64,000 nt of DNA from Pseudisothecium myosuroides (lineage: Eukaryota > Streptophyta > Bryopsida > Hypnales > Lembophyllaceae), in the NCBI GenBank assembly GCA_951799445.1, contig OX637293.1, positions 19,778,001 to 19,842,000 of the forward strand, written 5' to 3'. Shown piece after piece: positions 11,923 through 24,265 of the stretch. A program made the position numbers and the translations under genes. The notes beneath the pieces were generated by a model. The model had not been told where the DNA came from, searched no databases, and worked only from the letters and a program-made list of their open reading frames with translations. Within the stretch, counting starts at the first letter, position 1; every line of letters begins with the position of its first letter.

Positions 11923-14900
11923 ATGGCGACGATGGCTATGCGTCAATTCAGCTTGACGCCCACGAGCTGCTGCTGGGCGATTCCCAAGAACCCACCGCCG
12001 TGTGTATTGGGTTTGGGTCAGATTCGGCTCTCGTCGTACTCGAAGAAGCAGCAGAAGCAGAAGCAGAAGCAGCAGAAGTCGGGGTTCTTGGGAGGAGATG
12101 GTTCAATTCGGAGCTTGCGTGTGGGCACGAAGGGGGGTTTGGTTGTGAAGAAGCGGAGATGCGCGACGACGGCGACACGGGCGGCGTTCATTTCCCCACC
12201 GGCGGACCCGCAGTTTGCGCGGTTGGACCAGGATGGCCTGGAGGACTTGCTGGGGTCGTTGCCGGTGGCGCCGCGAGGGCCCAAGTCGATTATCACGTGG
12301 GGGGTGATTGCGGGCTTGTTGTGGAAGCAGAAGCTGCGGCTCTCGGTGGCGGCGTTGGCGCTGGTGGCGGCGACGTCGTGCACGCTCACCATGCCGCTCT
12401 TCTCAGGTCTTGCTTCTGATTCTCGCTCTCCGTGCTTTACGTACTGTTTTCTTTAAGCAATGCAGCTTGAATTTTTGAATACCATGGGGAGAGCTTCGTA
12501 TGATCATGGTGAACAAAGAGATTGGTATGATCACTGCAGGATAGGGATTGGTGTGCTGATATCATGTTCAGTTTGAGCCCATCAATGTGACCATAGGGAT
12601 TGGTAGAATCACTGCAACACAGGGAATCCGTTTACTGATATCATTTTGAGATCATGTTGAGGTCTTCATATGATTATTGAGACCACAGGGATAGGAGCAC
12701 TGCAGGATAGGGTTTGGTTTGCTGATACCATTTTGAGATCATATTGTAGCCTCCTCCATATGGTTTTTGAGATCATGGGGATTGGTAGGATCACTGCAAC
12801 ACTGGAATTGGTTTGCTGATACCATTTTGAAATCATATAATGGCCTCCATATGATTTTTGAGACCACGGGGATTGGTAGGATCACTGCAACACGAGAATT
12901 GGTTTATTGGTATCATGTTAGGGCCTCTGTAGGGATCACTGTGACCGCAGAGATTGCTAGAATTATTCAGGATAGGAATTGGTTTGCTGATATCATGTTG
13001 AGCTTGAGCCCTCCGTATGATCACTGTGACCGTTCGAATGGGTTTACTGATATCACGTTGAGACCTCCGTGTGATCACAGTGATGGTAGTGAGTTTTTGA
13101 TCGAGCATTGTCATATTAGGGTAGCGCTCCTGCCTTCTCCCATTCGTTTATCTCAATGAATGGGTGGGTGTTTTCATTGAGAGATGTGGCCTCCTCCAAA
13201 TCCTCTGGTGAACACTCTCAACAAATTGGTTGAAACTCAATTCATTGAGACGTGGAGATGACAAATGGAAGATGAAGAAGTTTGCATGGAGAATGCACTA
13301 GATTTTGCTGGGACTTCTTTTTGAATATTGCGTCGAGAAATTATCAAGATATTAGGCAAGAGAAATAGGAATGAAGTGAAAGGGATTGGGATGAAGTTTA
13401 AATTTTAACGAGTTCACTGAAATCTACTGTGACTAATCTTAATTCATTTTGAGCTGACATTGTTCAGGGCGATGTTGTGGGCAGGTAAATTCTTTGAGAC
13501 CCTGATAGGAGTGCGGAAGGAGCCGCTGGGAGAGCTTCTAGCCAAGCTGGGAGGAATCTACGTGTTGGAGCCCATGTTGACGGTGATATTTGTTACGAAT
13601 ATGGTTCATGTGTGGGAGAATGTGATGGCTAACTTACGCTCACAGGTGTTTCGTCGCATTTTGATCCAGAAGGTACTGTCTTTCCCTTCTTTTCAATATT
13701 CTGTTTCTTACTTCTCAGCTCCTATGTTCTGATGCAACCACACTTAATTGCGAGACTTTGGGTGTTGAGAATAGTTGATATTCTTAGAATGGTTGGATTT
13801 AAAAGCATTCCGCTTGGCAAATCAAAGTGGATTCTAACACACCAAAGAATGCATTGTTTGGATACCGTATACAAAAGTTGTAAGTGTCAAGGTTTTATTG
13901 ATGAATGATTTAGAATCGACTTTAGTTTTGACGTTGAGGTGGTGTACGTTTCAAAAGTCAATATGAACGCTTTTTCCAAGATTTCGGAGTGTCACATTTA
14001 GGTAGGGTGTTGCAATTAGGTGTAATCATCTTATTCTATTCTTGTTCAAGTGTCAGTAACATCCTATTTGTTTGGCATGGGTACGTGCTGAATTTGATGA
14101 GTGATTCACATACTCTATATTTCCTTATTGTCTCAGGTGGAATTTTTTGACCGTCACAAGGTACTGTCTTCGTCTTCCTTTGAAAAGCATTAGCAATTGT
14201 GATTATTGATGTCTTTGCCAAGGGGAAGCTTTTGAGCTTTTTTTGAGTTGGTTTTCTGGTCCTGGGTAACGGTTTAAAGGTCTTTATGGCAGCGTGCTTG
14301 GCCAGGTTGGTGAACTCAGTGGAATTCTTTCTCAAGATTTGGGAGCCATTAAGGATCTTATAAACGAAAACGTCTCTCGAGATCGTGGCTTCCGAGCTTT
14401 CGCAGAGGTTAGATGCTCTCCTTATTTTGTTCGAAAATGCGTAGTGACAGCCGTATGCAAATCTTGAGAAGATATATGTTCATCCAAGATACGAAATGGA
14501 ACTGTATCTGTTGCATTGATTGAAACGCCCAGAACGGAGGGTCACTCTAGATTGCACAGGTTGAAGCAACTAGCTTAAATAATCCATTAAATTTTTGACA
14601 TTTTAATAGTGCATTTGAGCTGATGCACTTGAGGTAACAAGAGGCAACAAGTGTTCAATCTACCTAAAGAGGAATAACTAGAAGAGGAATAACTTGAAGC
14701 CTTGTTATTTCAAATATATTTAGCAGGCCACATGGGAGCCACGTGAGCACTACCTCTCCTCTTCATGCTCATTCTTGTTACTTGGACTATGGGAAAGTCA
14801 ACATTGAACAAAATGAATAAAAATTGATCATTCCGCCAATAAAGGTAAAGAACTTCTTGTTATCTCAAGCTTGCTGCTTCGACCTGTCTAATCTAAAGTA

Positions 14901-17900
14901 ACCCTTAATGTTCAGGTACAAATTTCGCAATCTTCAATCAAGAGTCTTTATTTCTTACTGCGGCAGTTGCTCACTGTTCCTGGTGGTGTTTGTGCAGATG
15001 ACGGGGACACTTGTTATTCTTTTTGTACTATCCCCGCAGCTTGCTCCTGTTCTTGGGGTGTTGATGCTTTCCATCTCTGCTTTAGTAGGTGAGCATTGGT
15101 CCTCTTTCTCTCACTTGATCTTTTAGAGCCATTAAGGGTGGATCACAGCTTTGTGATTTATGTGAATCACGCAACATTCTTGAGTAGTATCAAGGCACAT
15201 TTTGAGAACAATGCCAACTAAGAGTTATTTAGAAAAAGTCATGCCAAATTAGACCAAATCAAGCAAAATTAAGACTGAATCATTGGCTTCAGGAGCTCTT
15301 ACTTATTCAAATTGAGCTCAAAGTTGCAAACTTTTCATACCAATTCCAAGGGTTCCAAACAAGGGTTCTCTAGAATGTTATGCATCTTCTACACTTCTCA
15401 ATGAGAACGTGTTTGATCTCGTTCAGGAGTAGTGTTGTGTTAAAGTTTGCGGTTTTAGACCTAATTCATATGGTTGTGTGGTTGTGTCTTGATGACTTGT
15501 TCATTTATATCCTATCAACTTCATACGTCCTCTCTATAGTGGGGTTCTTTCTAAGCGTGTTATAGCGTTTTTTCTAAAATGTAGAAATCACAATTTTCGT
15601 GATTTGATTCACCCCCCAGTATTTAGTTTTTAAGTCATTATGAACTTTAATGTCCGGTGATTGCAGCAATCTACAAGCGGACAACAAGGCAGGTTTTTAA
15701 AACTCATGGCATGGTTCAGGCTCGAATTATTGACTGTGCCAGTGAGACATTTTCAGCCATTCGGACGGTCAGTGTTTAATTTATCCCTGTGGTGCTTCTT
15801 ATTTTGTATTGTTTAGAACTAGATCGTCACATTTGCTCTTGCAGAATCTGGTAATACTTGCAATATTTAAGGTCCACCTCCTGTGCGTGTCTCCTATATG
15901 TGATGTGTTATATTTTTGGGCTCTAATTCTGTGCAGAAGTTTTTGAGCATTTTAAGTTTTTAAGCATTTTAAATCAAGTCACCAGTATTTCATGACAAAT
16001 CCAATCCTCAATACTTGTTGGTTTTTTTCCAGGTCCGTTCATTTGGTGGTGAAAGAAGGCAGACAGGAATGTTTGATGAAATGGTAAGACTATCAAACAT
16101 ATCACTCTTGATGATGTTGGTGCTTTTTTGTTCTTGGTATCTGACGCAGTGGAACAATCGTTTTGAGAATTTGACATTTTTAATACTTTTTTTTAATTGA
16201 TTTTCTCGTTTAACCCCTGAGTATCCAAATTTAACATAGAACGTCCTCTTTGGAAGCTAATAGTCAACTACAGTAACTTGTAAAGGTGTTTTAGCGTTCA
16301 AAGGTGTAGGGTATGATTTTTTCTTTCTATTGGCACAATTTGCTACCTTGGAGTTTCTTGAATAATTTATTTCCGCTCCTGTAGATATGGAAGCGGACAT
16401 TTTTGACCTTTTGGGCACTGAAGAATCGTTTGTGATGGACCAGGTCTTAGCATATCAAAAAAGTGGAGACAGATTGGGCTGGTTGAAATCTACAAACGAG
16501 TCTTGGACTCGAGTTGCGATTTATATCTCCTTGATGGCGCTTTACGTTCTCGGCGGAGCAAAAGTCAAATCTGTAATTGATGCTTGACCTTACGTATCGT
16601 TCAATGACAGATCCCTCAAAACTTCTTTTGTCCGTGGATTTAATTGTTCTCCTTTGCTTGTAGGGAGAGCTGGCAATTGGGACAATGGTTTCTTTCATCG
16701 GATACACGTTCACTCTAACATTTGCGGTACGCTCAACTACCAATGCCACATATAATTGTTTACATTTGCACTATATCTGACGTGAAGCAGTTGCGCTCCG
16801 AATCTTTCATTGGACTTCTCTTTTTATATATCTGTGTAATGTTCTTTTAGAGCAATAATTGGTTGCTGATAATGAGTGTCTCAAAACATCCAAGCCGTCT
16901 AAAGAGATTTGTGTTAATTACTCTTGGTTCAATTCCACAATTATTGATTATGAAATAGATAAAATCTAGGATTGTTACAGTGCAAGATTTTCTTGGAATA
17001 CATTAAGACAAATGCACTAAATAGAGATTGTAACTTGCCACCCTATCACAGAAGAGAGATCCTCAGTTGTTTGCGCTTACTAGGCTAGTTGTGCACTTAC
17101 TACAGCAGTGGTTTAGCCCTTTGGTCTTTCGGCTACACCAATTATTCTATTTTATGTATTTCATGATGTATTTGAAATCAACATAGTGTGCCATAGAGTA
17201 GATGAATTTTTTTGTTAAATTATGAACCCTTGGGACCATGGGACCGCCACAGCTGTTAAGTGAATAGTCATTCAAGCAACTAGTAATCTGTCAAGAAGTG
17301 GCTAGCACCAGATCCAAACGAGAACACGATGTTCATTAATAGGTGCACTAATGTATGGTGTTCAAATTGTCTAACCGACAAAATAGTGTATCATACATTG
17401 ATTAGGATAAGTTGTGAGCCCTAGCTACCTGTGAGCTTCTAGTCTCCTGATTAATTAAATTAGCGTGAAGTAGCTTGCATTTCCAACAGGTATTCAGTTT
17501 ATTGTGCTGATAATATTATTTTGTTCATGAGCAGGTGCAAGGGTTTGTGAATACCCTGGCCGATCTTCAAGGCATGCTCTCGGCCGTCAAGCGTATCAAC
17601 AGCATTGTGGGCAGAGCAGAGGTAGATGAATGGCTGGCTCATGGATTGGAACGAGAAGCGCGTGGAGAGTTACAGAGCAGTGATGAGTGCGCAAGTTCTG
17701 TGGAAACCGGGGTGTTGGTTCCTCCTCTCAATGGGACAGCCGCCCATTCGCTCAACTATGACTCCAAAAAAAGTGTTTGTGAATTGGCATGGTCGGGCGA
17801 TGTTGTACTCGAAGGTCAGTTTGTCTAAATCTGGAAACTATACTTCTCTGCGGTTCCCGAAATAAGTTAGTTTTCTGCGCCCTATCTGTCATTGAAACTT

Positions 17901-20900
17901 AGGAGTGGGATGTGTTGTCATCAAGACTTAGATTCTAAATAGATGTTTGCAAATTGATTGGTGCAGTAAAAAAACGGTCAAAATAAAGTGACCCACACTA
18001 GATAGACTTAAGAGTGCACCTAATCGAGGTTTTATTTTTATGGTGCTATGGCTGATGACAACCACATCATACCGTATCTTGTTGTGTATGTGGAAGGCCA
18101 AGCTGCTAAAGAGGGTATGAAGCCAAAAAGAGTTAGTAACCAAGGAATAGGCTTATTTACCGTACGAGATAAGGTTCAAGGGTATCTTCAATAGCTAGTA
18201 CCGATTGAGGAGGGGTGAGCAAAGTCCTGGTGCACATAAACACACCCAGTTAAGACAAACGAAAAGTGTAGAGACAATGTTTATTAAGTTGGGGACAAGC
18301 GTAGTTAAGGCGGAGACACTAGGGGCACCTAGGGTGCACAAAAAGGTTACTAACTCCCTGTGAGAGACCAAGCCCTAAGTTATGTTGTTCCTCATGTAAG
18401 GCACGTCATATCCTCAAGTGTTTTTTTGTGCTCACTTCGATGATCTGGCTTGGTTTGCAGATGTGTTTTTCGCATATCCTCTTCGACCAGAGGCACTTGT
18501 CCTCAAAGGAATCAACCTTCACTTGAAGCGCAGCACTGTGACTGCAGTGGTGGGATCAAGTGGTGCTGGCAAGAGCACAATCGTGCAGCTACTTGCCCGC
18601 TTTTACGAGGTTCTCCCTTTCGTCAAACTCTCGTAATAAAAAATGTGTGATGTTGTGCCCTCAGTTCGTAACATTCTTGAGAATCTGCGAACACCCTTGA
18701 ATTAATGAACTTTATGCACAAAAGGAATCCTAATTTTTTGGGGACTCCATCCTTAGCTCGGGTGTTGCTCACATAAGAATTATTATTTTCCTTTCAGTGA
18801 ATGTTCCCATGCGAGCTTATGTGACAGTGATTGCATGATTGACAATGAAACAAATAGCTCCACAAGTAGGCCATTTCTTAAATATTCTAGTGCTCTTGAT
18901 CCTTTTTAAATGTGGTGCAAGCTCTAGAATGTTATGTTTGATGTCCTTTTAGGCTCGTTGACAATACATGCATACGTGAACATTTGAATAGGTAATATGC
19001 TTGAATTTTTTCTGTTATTTTCAAGCATTGAATGTGCCACATGCCTTTTACTGCAGCCAAGTGACGGTCGGGTAACCCTGTCTGGTATCGATGTTCGGAA
19101 GTTTGACAAGTCTGAATGGGCCCGGGCAATATCCATCGTGAACCAGGTACAGTACACAACGGTTTAAGGTTTAGGTTAACCTTTAGAAGTGCCACTATAT
19201 TCCCCATTTGTGTGCGAAAATCGATTACTCTATTCGAAATTGGACCAGTAAACTGACTTCGTAGTCTGTGTATCAGGAGCCAGTGCTATTTGCAATGACA
19301 GTATCAGAGAATATCGCATATGGTTTACCCAACAAAGAGGTATCTGAAACGGAGATCGTAGCCGCGGCTAAAGCTGCTAATGCACACGACTTTATTGTAT
19401 CACTTCCCGAGGTAACAACGTACCAATTAGGCGTCCTTTCTTCAAATCAGTTTTTTTAGTATAATCCTTCAGGTATTTTGCCATGATATATTGGAGAGGC
19501 CTCTTTATGATCTCTGACCATAGGAAGACCTCTCCATGAATCTCTGGGAGGATTCTCTTTTAAAATTTCTCGAAGCAATCTAATATCACTGGTAACCATG
19601 TTTGCGTGATGTAGAGACAACTCTGCAAATTATTGGATACACAGTACCAATTCACCTTGATGCAAAACCCTTATAAGCATCGATGGACTTGGATCTAATC
19701 ACCTTGAAGAACTGGTTTTGTAGGGCTACGATACTATGGTAGGAGAGCGAGGAAGTCTTCTTAGTGGTGGTCAACGCCAGGTATGCTTCATAGATTAAAC
19801 TGCGGATACTAGTTGATCCCTTTTACAACGAGGCCGAATTATGGTGTGCATAGAAGAGACTTTGCAGGCCTGTCAAGGGATGTAAATGAATGACTACTGT
19901 CTGTACTTTTTTTTTGTGGTGTCTGCAGAGAATAGCAATCGCTAGGGCATTGTTGAAGAACGCTCCTATTTTGATCTTAGATGAGGTATGCGCCATTGTC
20001 CTTTACTCCTCTTGTGAAATTCAATCATTGCATAGAGAGCGTAATGCCGCAGGTTGAATAGTACAATGCAAGTCTCAACCAACGTGTGGCTTGTGTGGAG
20101 ATTTTTCTAGTTTCTATCACAGTCAAAAAGACGCTTCCATGAGATATGCAATACTCTTGATTTGAAGGTAGTCTAGTTTCATGATTAAGACCATAGTACT
20201 TCAAACTTGAACTATTCTTAACTTCTCCATATAACATTCAAATAAAACCTATTTTTGTGATTAAAACCCCTTGCATAGAATGAGAACAGAACCCGTACAA
20301 AAATATTCCACTCTTATAATGGAACCCGTAACAGCTGAAAGACATGGGAATGGGTTCCCTACCTTAGTAAATATCTGGAGCTTGTAGCCAGCCTTCAGCC
20401 TACAATGCAAGGACGTTATGCAAATGGCTGTATTGAAAGTTTTTCCATGTTGCAGGCCACCAGCTCTTTGGATAGCGTGAGCGAGCGGCTAGTACAAGGC
20501 GCGCTTGATCGACTTATGAAGGTCCGTGCCCTTTCCCTGTCCAATTCTCAATTTTTGACAGCAAGCAATGATCTTCTATGTTTTGGGGAGTGGAGATGGA
20601 AGAAGTTCCAACAGAGCGATGATATTTAGACATATTTTCCTGTGCGCATAACATTTTAGAGCAGTGGGGAGGCTACACCTTCTCTTGTTCATCTTCCCAA
20701 GTTGTTTTATTTCAAAATCCTTACAACTGTGAGGTTAATTGAAATAAAAACTGAAGATATTGGGAGAGCTTTGTGTTTCGAGTTCATTTTATTTGTACGC
20801 CTTGTAGATACTTTTTGCAAGGGTTCAAAAACAGATGTTATGATTGACGCGGTTATATGAACTCTATCTGCTTGACATAGTATTGCCTATTTTTAACATC

Positions 20901-21088
20901 TGATGTTGTGGTTGCAGGGACGTACTACACTGGTGATAGCTCATAGATTGAGCACTGTCCAAGCTGCAAACCAAATTGCTGTCTGTGCAGATGGATCTGT
21001 AACAGAGATTGGAACACATGCAGAGCTAATTGCCAAAGATGGCGTTTACGCTGCTCTTGTGAATACGCAAAGGCTTTCTTTTGAGTAA
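11923..21088 (+). CDS. ABCB29: ABC transporter B family half-transporter, ABCB29/TAP-type, probably plastid
   Basis: Seventeen exons, all with GT-AG borders: 11923-12406, 13485-13672, 14137-14160, 14306-14407, 14998-15088, 15667-15767, 16033-16083, 16444-16572, 16664-16726, 17535-17814, 18461-18609, 19057-19146, 19277-19411, 19724-19780, 19929-19985, 20456-20521, 20918-21088. They join in frame to 745 residues. Residues 1 to about 75 are rich in Ser, Gln and Arg, as in a plastid transit peptide. One transmembrane domain (about 130-430) is followed by one ATPase domain. All motifs are intact: Walker A GSSGAGKS (536-543), Q-loop Gln584, signature LSGGQ (642-646), Walker B ILILDE with catalytic Glu667, and switch His698. 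As a half-transporter it should dimerise. Order and sequence closely follow Arabidopsis ABCB29 (ATH12); the substrate is unknown. The ATG at 11923 (ATGGCGACG) is preferred over an in-frame one at 11833. Exon 3 is only 24 bases. Confidence 0.92.
12480..13090 (+). repeat. Minisatellite in intron 1 of the ABC transporter gene
   Basis: At least seven degenerate tandem units, anchored on RCTGATAYCATKTTGAG at about 12555, 12634, 12721, 12815, 12906, 12985 and 13045, spaced 60-94 bases apart. The two best-matched units (from 12721 and 12815) share ATTGGTAGGATCACTGCAAC. The repeats create long but spurious open frames on both strands. Confidence 0.75.
13790..14060 (-). repeat. Dispersed repeat family G fragment in ABC intron 2
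   Basis: The block CACCAAAGAATGCATTG, followed by TTGGATACCGTATAC, then AAAAGTTGTAAGTGTCAA, is the complement of the family G core at 24050-24120 and 34160-34220. It parallels 28500-28570 directly. The repeat lies wholly within an intron and does not touch either splice site. Confidence 0.6.
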
Positions 21089-21523
21089 CATGATGCGGGT
21101 TTTTGTAGTGTAAGATTATTGATGAGTTGATTTGAGATGCTGAGGTATGAAACTCTTGGTGTCTGCTTTGATATTTCATTCAATACACAACCATTGTATA
21201 AACAGCTCATATATGAAAATGAAACACTTTTGAAATTGAGTGCCCCTCATGAAGTTTGAAACATGATGGTTGCTGCTGTGTATAGCCTTCGTGACCATTG
21301 AATCCAAGGCACGTTTGACGTGGTTGGATGGCAACCAAGGAAAGTTAAGTTTCATCATAGTTCCTCAATTGTTGCACATTCTACTGAAGGAATCAATTTT
21401 ATCTGATTTTCAACTTTTCTTCTTTATGTAATTTTAGTTTTGAATCGTTCTGAAAAATAGACCATTCTAATGTCAATTTTCAGATTGTACCAGAATACAC
21501 ATCTGTGTTTTGAAAAAAGTTTT
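21089..21523. other. 3' flank of the ABC transporter gene
   Basis: Probable 3' UTR and spacer. No further coding sequence was seen before the TTAA element cluster that begins at 21524. Confidence 0.4.
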
Positions 21524-21799
21524 TTAAACCCCTAAATGTTTGCTCTTTCCAAATTTTAAAAAGAAGTTGTAGCTTATGCATTCAAAAAAGTTCCTTTGTG
21601 GACATTTATTGTTTGATGGATGACAGATCCTTTTATGTAAGTAAGACTGAAGTGGAGATGTTCATCTTTAGAATTTTGTGTGAAAAGCGGAGGTCTTATA
21701 CAATAGTTTTACCTCCTCTTGGGGTCTTTCAAGCAAATGATTCACATGGTACCAAAAAGGACAATATCCAAGGTGACCAACTTGTCCTTTAAGGATTAA
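21524..21799 (+). mobile_element. TTAA-bounded MITE, family E copy abutting a family B element
   Basis: The left end is TTAAACCCCTAAATG and the right end is CCTTTAAGGATTAA. The interior shares GATGGATGACAGATCC, GGAGGTCTTATACAATAG and AATGATTCACATGG with the copies at 51617 and 60954. Its right TTAA (21796-21799) is the left TTAA of the following family B element. Confidence 0.55.
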
Positions 21800-22751
21800 A
21801 CTCTAAAGTGCTAAAATAAGTTTCAAAAGTTTCAAAGTCTTTGTAGAGACACTTGGAATTTTGAGTAGGTTTGTTTGACCTTAATTTTTTGACATGATTT
21901 TCTTAAACTTTTTTTAAAGATAGGAAAATACATTAGCTTAATAGGAATATCATTTCTCTTTCAATTGGTGCTTGGGAGCAAAAGATATGTTACAATAAGG
22001 GGGGGGGGATTTTAGTTTGCCAAGCAACAAAAAAATAAAAATAAAAAATAAAAATTTAACTGAAATTTTAATTTTTTTTCTCATAGAATGTATTTTTCTA
22101 TACATTGAAAGATTTTATCATCCCATTTGGATTAGGAATGTAAAAGTTATGAAGTTTCTTTTTTAATAGGCAATCATGGAACTTCTTGAAAAAATAATAT
22201 ATTCAATTTGTTTTTGAACTCAATTTTCACAATGTTTCAAAAAAAAACAATTAGTCCACAAGGCTTAATATGCTTGCTAGAACAATCTCACCATTGGAAT
22301 GTTTCAATTCCATCTCAGAGCTATTAACAAATTAGCTTTTCCTTCAATCTTGTACCTACTTTTGCTTAATAATTTTTGAATGAATGAAAATCAAGTCTTT
22401 ATTTTTGAATTTTTTTTCCTAGATTTTCAACTCAATTCTTCAACATAAAAAAATTTAACACCAAAATCTTTAATTAGAGCAAAGAAGGCTCAAAGTCTTA
22501 TAATCTAGTAATAAAAGCAAAAGTGCAAAAAAAAATTATTTTCTTCACTTTAAAACACAATGAAATATTTTGTAATCTACGTGGTCAAAGTTTCTAGAAT
22601 TTCTTCCACAGATTCTTATACTAGTCAAGTGCAAGATCCTATGGTTAAATTTGTAAAAAGAACAATTTTTAAAGTTTGCAACAGTTTGCAATAGAATTGG
22701 CAATTTTGAATGCTTTTTGATGGAAAAAAGCCTTGGGACTATAGGGATTAA
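21796..22751 (-). mobile_element. TTAA-bounded element, family B, degraded copy
   Basis: TTAA at 21796-21799 and 22748-22751; ends TTAAACTCTAAAG and CTATAGGGATTAA. The interior follows 61103-62044 throughout: the GCTTGCTAGAACAATCTCAC block, the CTCAATTCTTCAACATAAA block, and the ATAGAATTGGCAATTTTGAA end. A run of nine or so G lies at about 22001-22010. Confidence 0.65.
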
Positions 22752-23559
22752 AGTCAATTTTAATGTTCTTAATTTCATAAGAATTCATTACAAAATTTGT
22801 TTCAAAATGGTCATCTAAGTAATAATTACTTTGTACACAATATACACTATAATGAAGTCTTAATTTCAAAGCCATTGGAGTCTTGTAGCTTGAAATTGTC
22901 TTCTATATTTTGTAACAATTGAAAATGTTTTAAGTATAATCTTGTATTTGTTTATACTAATCCTAAAAAATATTGAGGTTTGATCTAAAGGTTCAACATT
23001 TTTTAAGCATGCTACTCCCAACATTTTTTCCACATGATTCTTAATAATTTCTTCGTGTAATTCAACAACTCTTAAATTTCAAATTTGAATAGTGAGATTC
23101 TCCATCATTAGACACGTTTCCCTTATTTTGTGTCAAGATAGTTTTAGACATCACATCGGTGCAAAAATGCACCTCAAAAAGACATATTTAATTTTGAGCA
23201 AGGTGAAGTGCTCATAAAGCATCCCTCAAAGCACTAATCCAAATTTTATTTTATTTTTTGGCACATATGTCATTACTAATCTGTATTTTCAAAGGGTTAC
23301 ACAGCTCAAATCATTTCCCAATAAACTGTCTTTGGAAGATGAAAAGAAATTACATTTTAACCTACTTGGATTTATATTTTTTGGACTCTCATTGAATCAT
23401 TTACAAATTTTTGAAGTTGAGAATGGGAGGTGCTCCCAAATTGTGCCTATCCTAAAATGTTAAAGATGGATACATTGAAACTTCCAATATGTTCTCTAGT
23501 GTTATAGTATACTTTTAGAGTAGAGCCAATCTGAGCTCATTCCATCTTTTGGCCTTTAA

Positions 23560-23780
23560 GGGTATACCCAAAATCACACCTTGCCTAAAACCGCCACCAT
23601 CACTTTGTGTACACCTCCAAAATTAATCCGTTGAAGAAATAATTTTATAACCTCTACCAAAAGAAACCTTGCCCCTTCATAACTTCTACAATTGGTATCC
23701 AAATGCCGAATTCTTTGATACGTTGGAACCTCCATTCACTTGCCAACAAAAAAAAGAATTGAAAATTGAACCAATCTTAT
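23560..23780 (+). repeat. Dispersed repeat family G, copy
   Basis: The segment with CGCCACCATCAC, CACCTCCAAAATTAAT, TCCAAATGCCGAATTC and TTGGAACCTCCATTCACTTG parallels 34030-34250 along its length. Confidence 0.6.
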
Positions 23781-24035
23781 ACCATATGTGAAGGTCTGAT
23801 TCGGCAGTGAAGTGTCGAATTAGTTTCTTTTTTAGGCGCAAAGGGATTCGGCAGGTGGTATATTCTAAGATATTCTAGAAATTCACTTGTAATCTTCCAA
23901 AATTTTCACTTGTAATATTTTGAAAAATTTAGACATCCCAAAAAATACTTAATTTATGTCTAAATCTGACCTTCACGTAGGGTACTTCCTCCGTCTTAAA
24001 ATGATCTTCTTGATGGCCTTAATTTTTCAAGTACT

Positions 24036-24265
24036 TGAAAAGCCAAGCAATAAACTTTGACCCTTCCTAACTTTTGCATACAATATCCAAATACCGCGTT
24101 CTTTGGTGCGTTGGAACCTCCTTTCACTTGCCAGCAAGCAAATATCAACAAGAAACCATGAAAAATTGGGCCCGTCTGATTGATAATAGTAACAAGGCAC
24201 AGTAGAAAAGCGAAACTCAAGCGGCGGTTGTGGAGGTACCCACCAGTTACTTGAAAAGCGAGCAA
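24036..24265 (+). repeat. Dispersed repeat family G, copy
   Basis: It matches 34150-34335 across TAACTTTTGCATAC, TTCTTTGGTGCGTTGGAACC, CTTTCACTTGCCA, TAGTAACAAGGCAC and ACTTGAAAAGCGAGCAAG. Confidence 0.6.

Noticed and set aside
11948..12392. Minus-strand open frames opposite ABC exon 1
   Set aside because: They are antisense shadows of the GC-rich exon that encodes the transit peptide; the plus-strand frame joins in frame to the conserved transporter exons.
13460..13484. ABC exon 2 starting at an earlier AG (13467)
   Set aside because: That acceptor breaks the frame. The AG at 13484 gives the conserved [14 protein letters not shown] junction.
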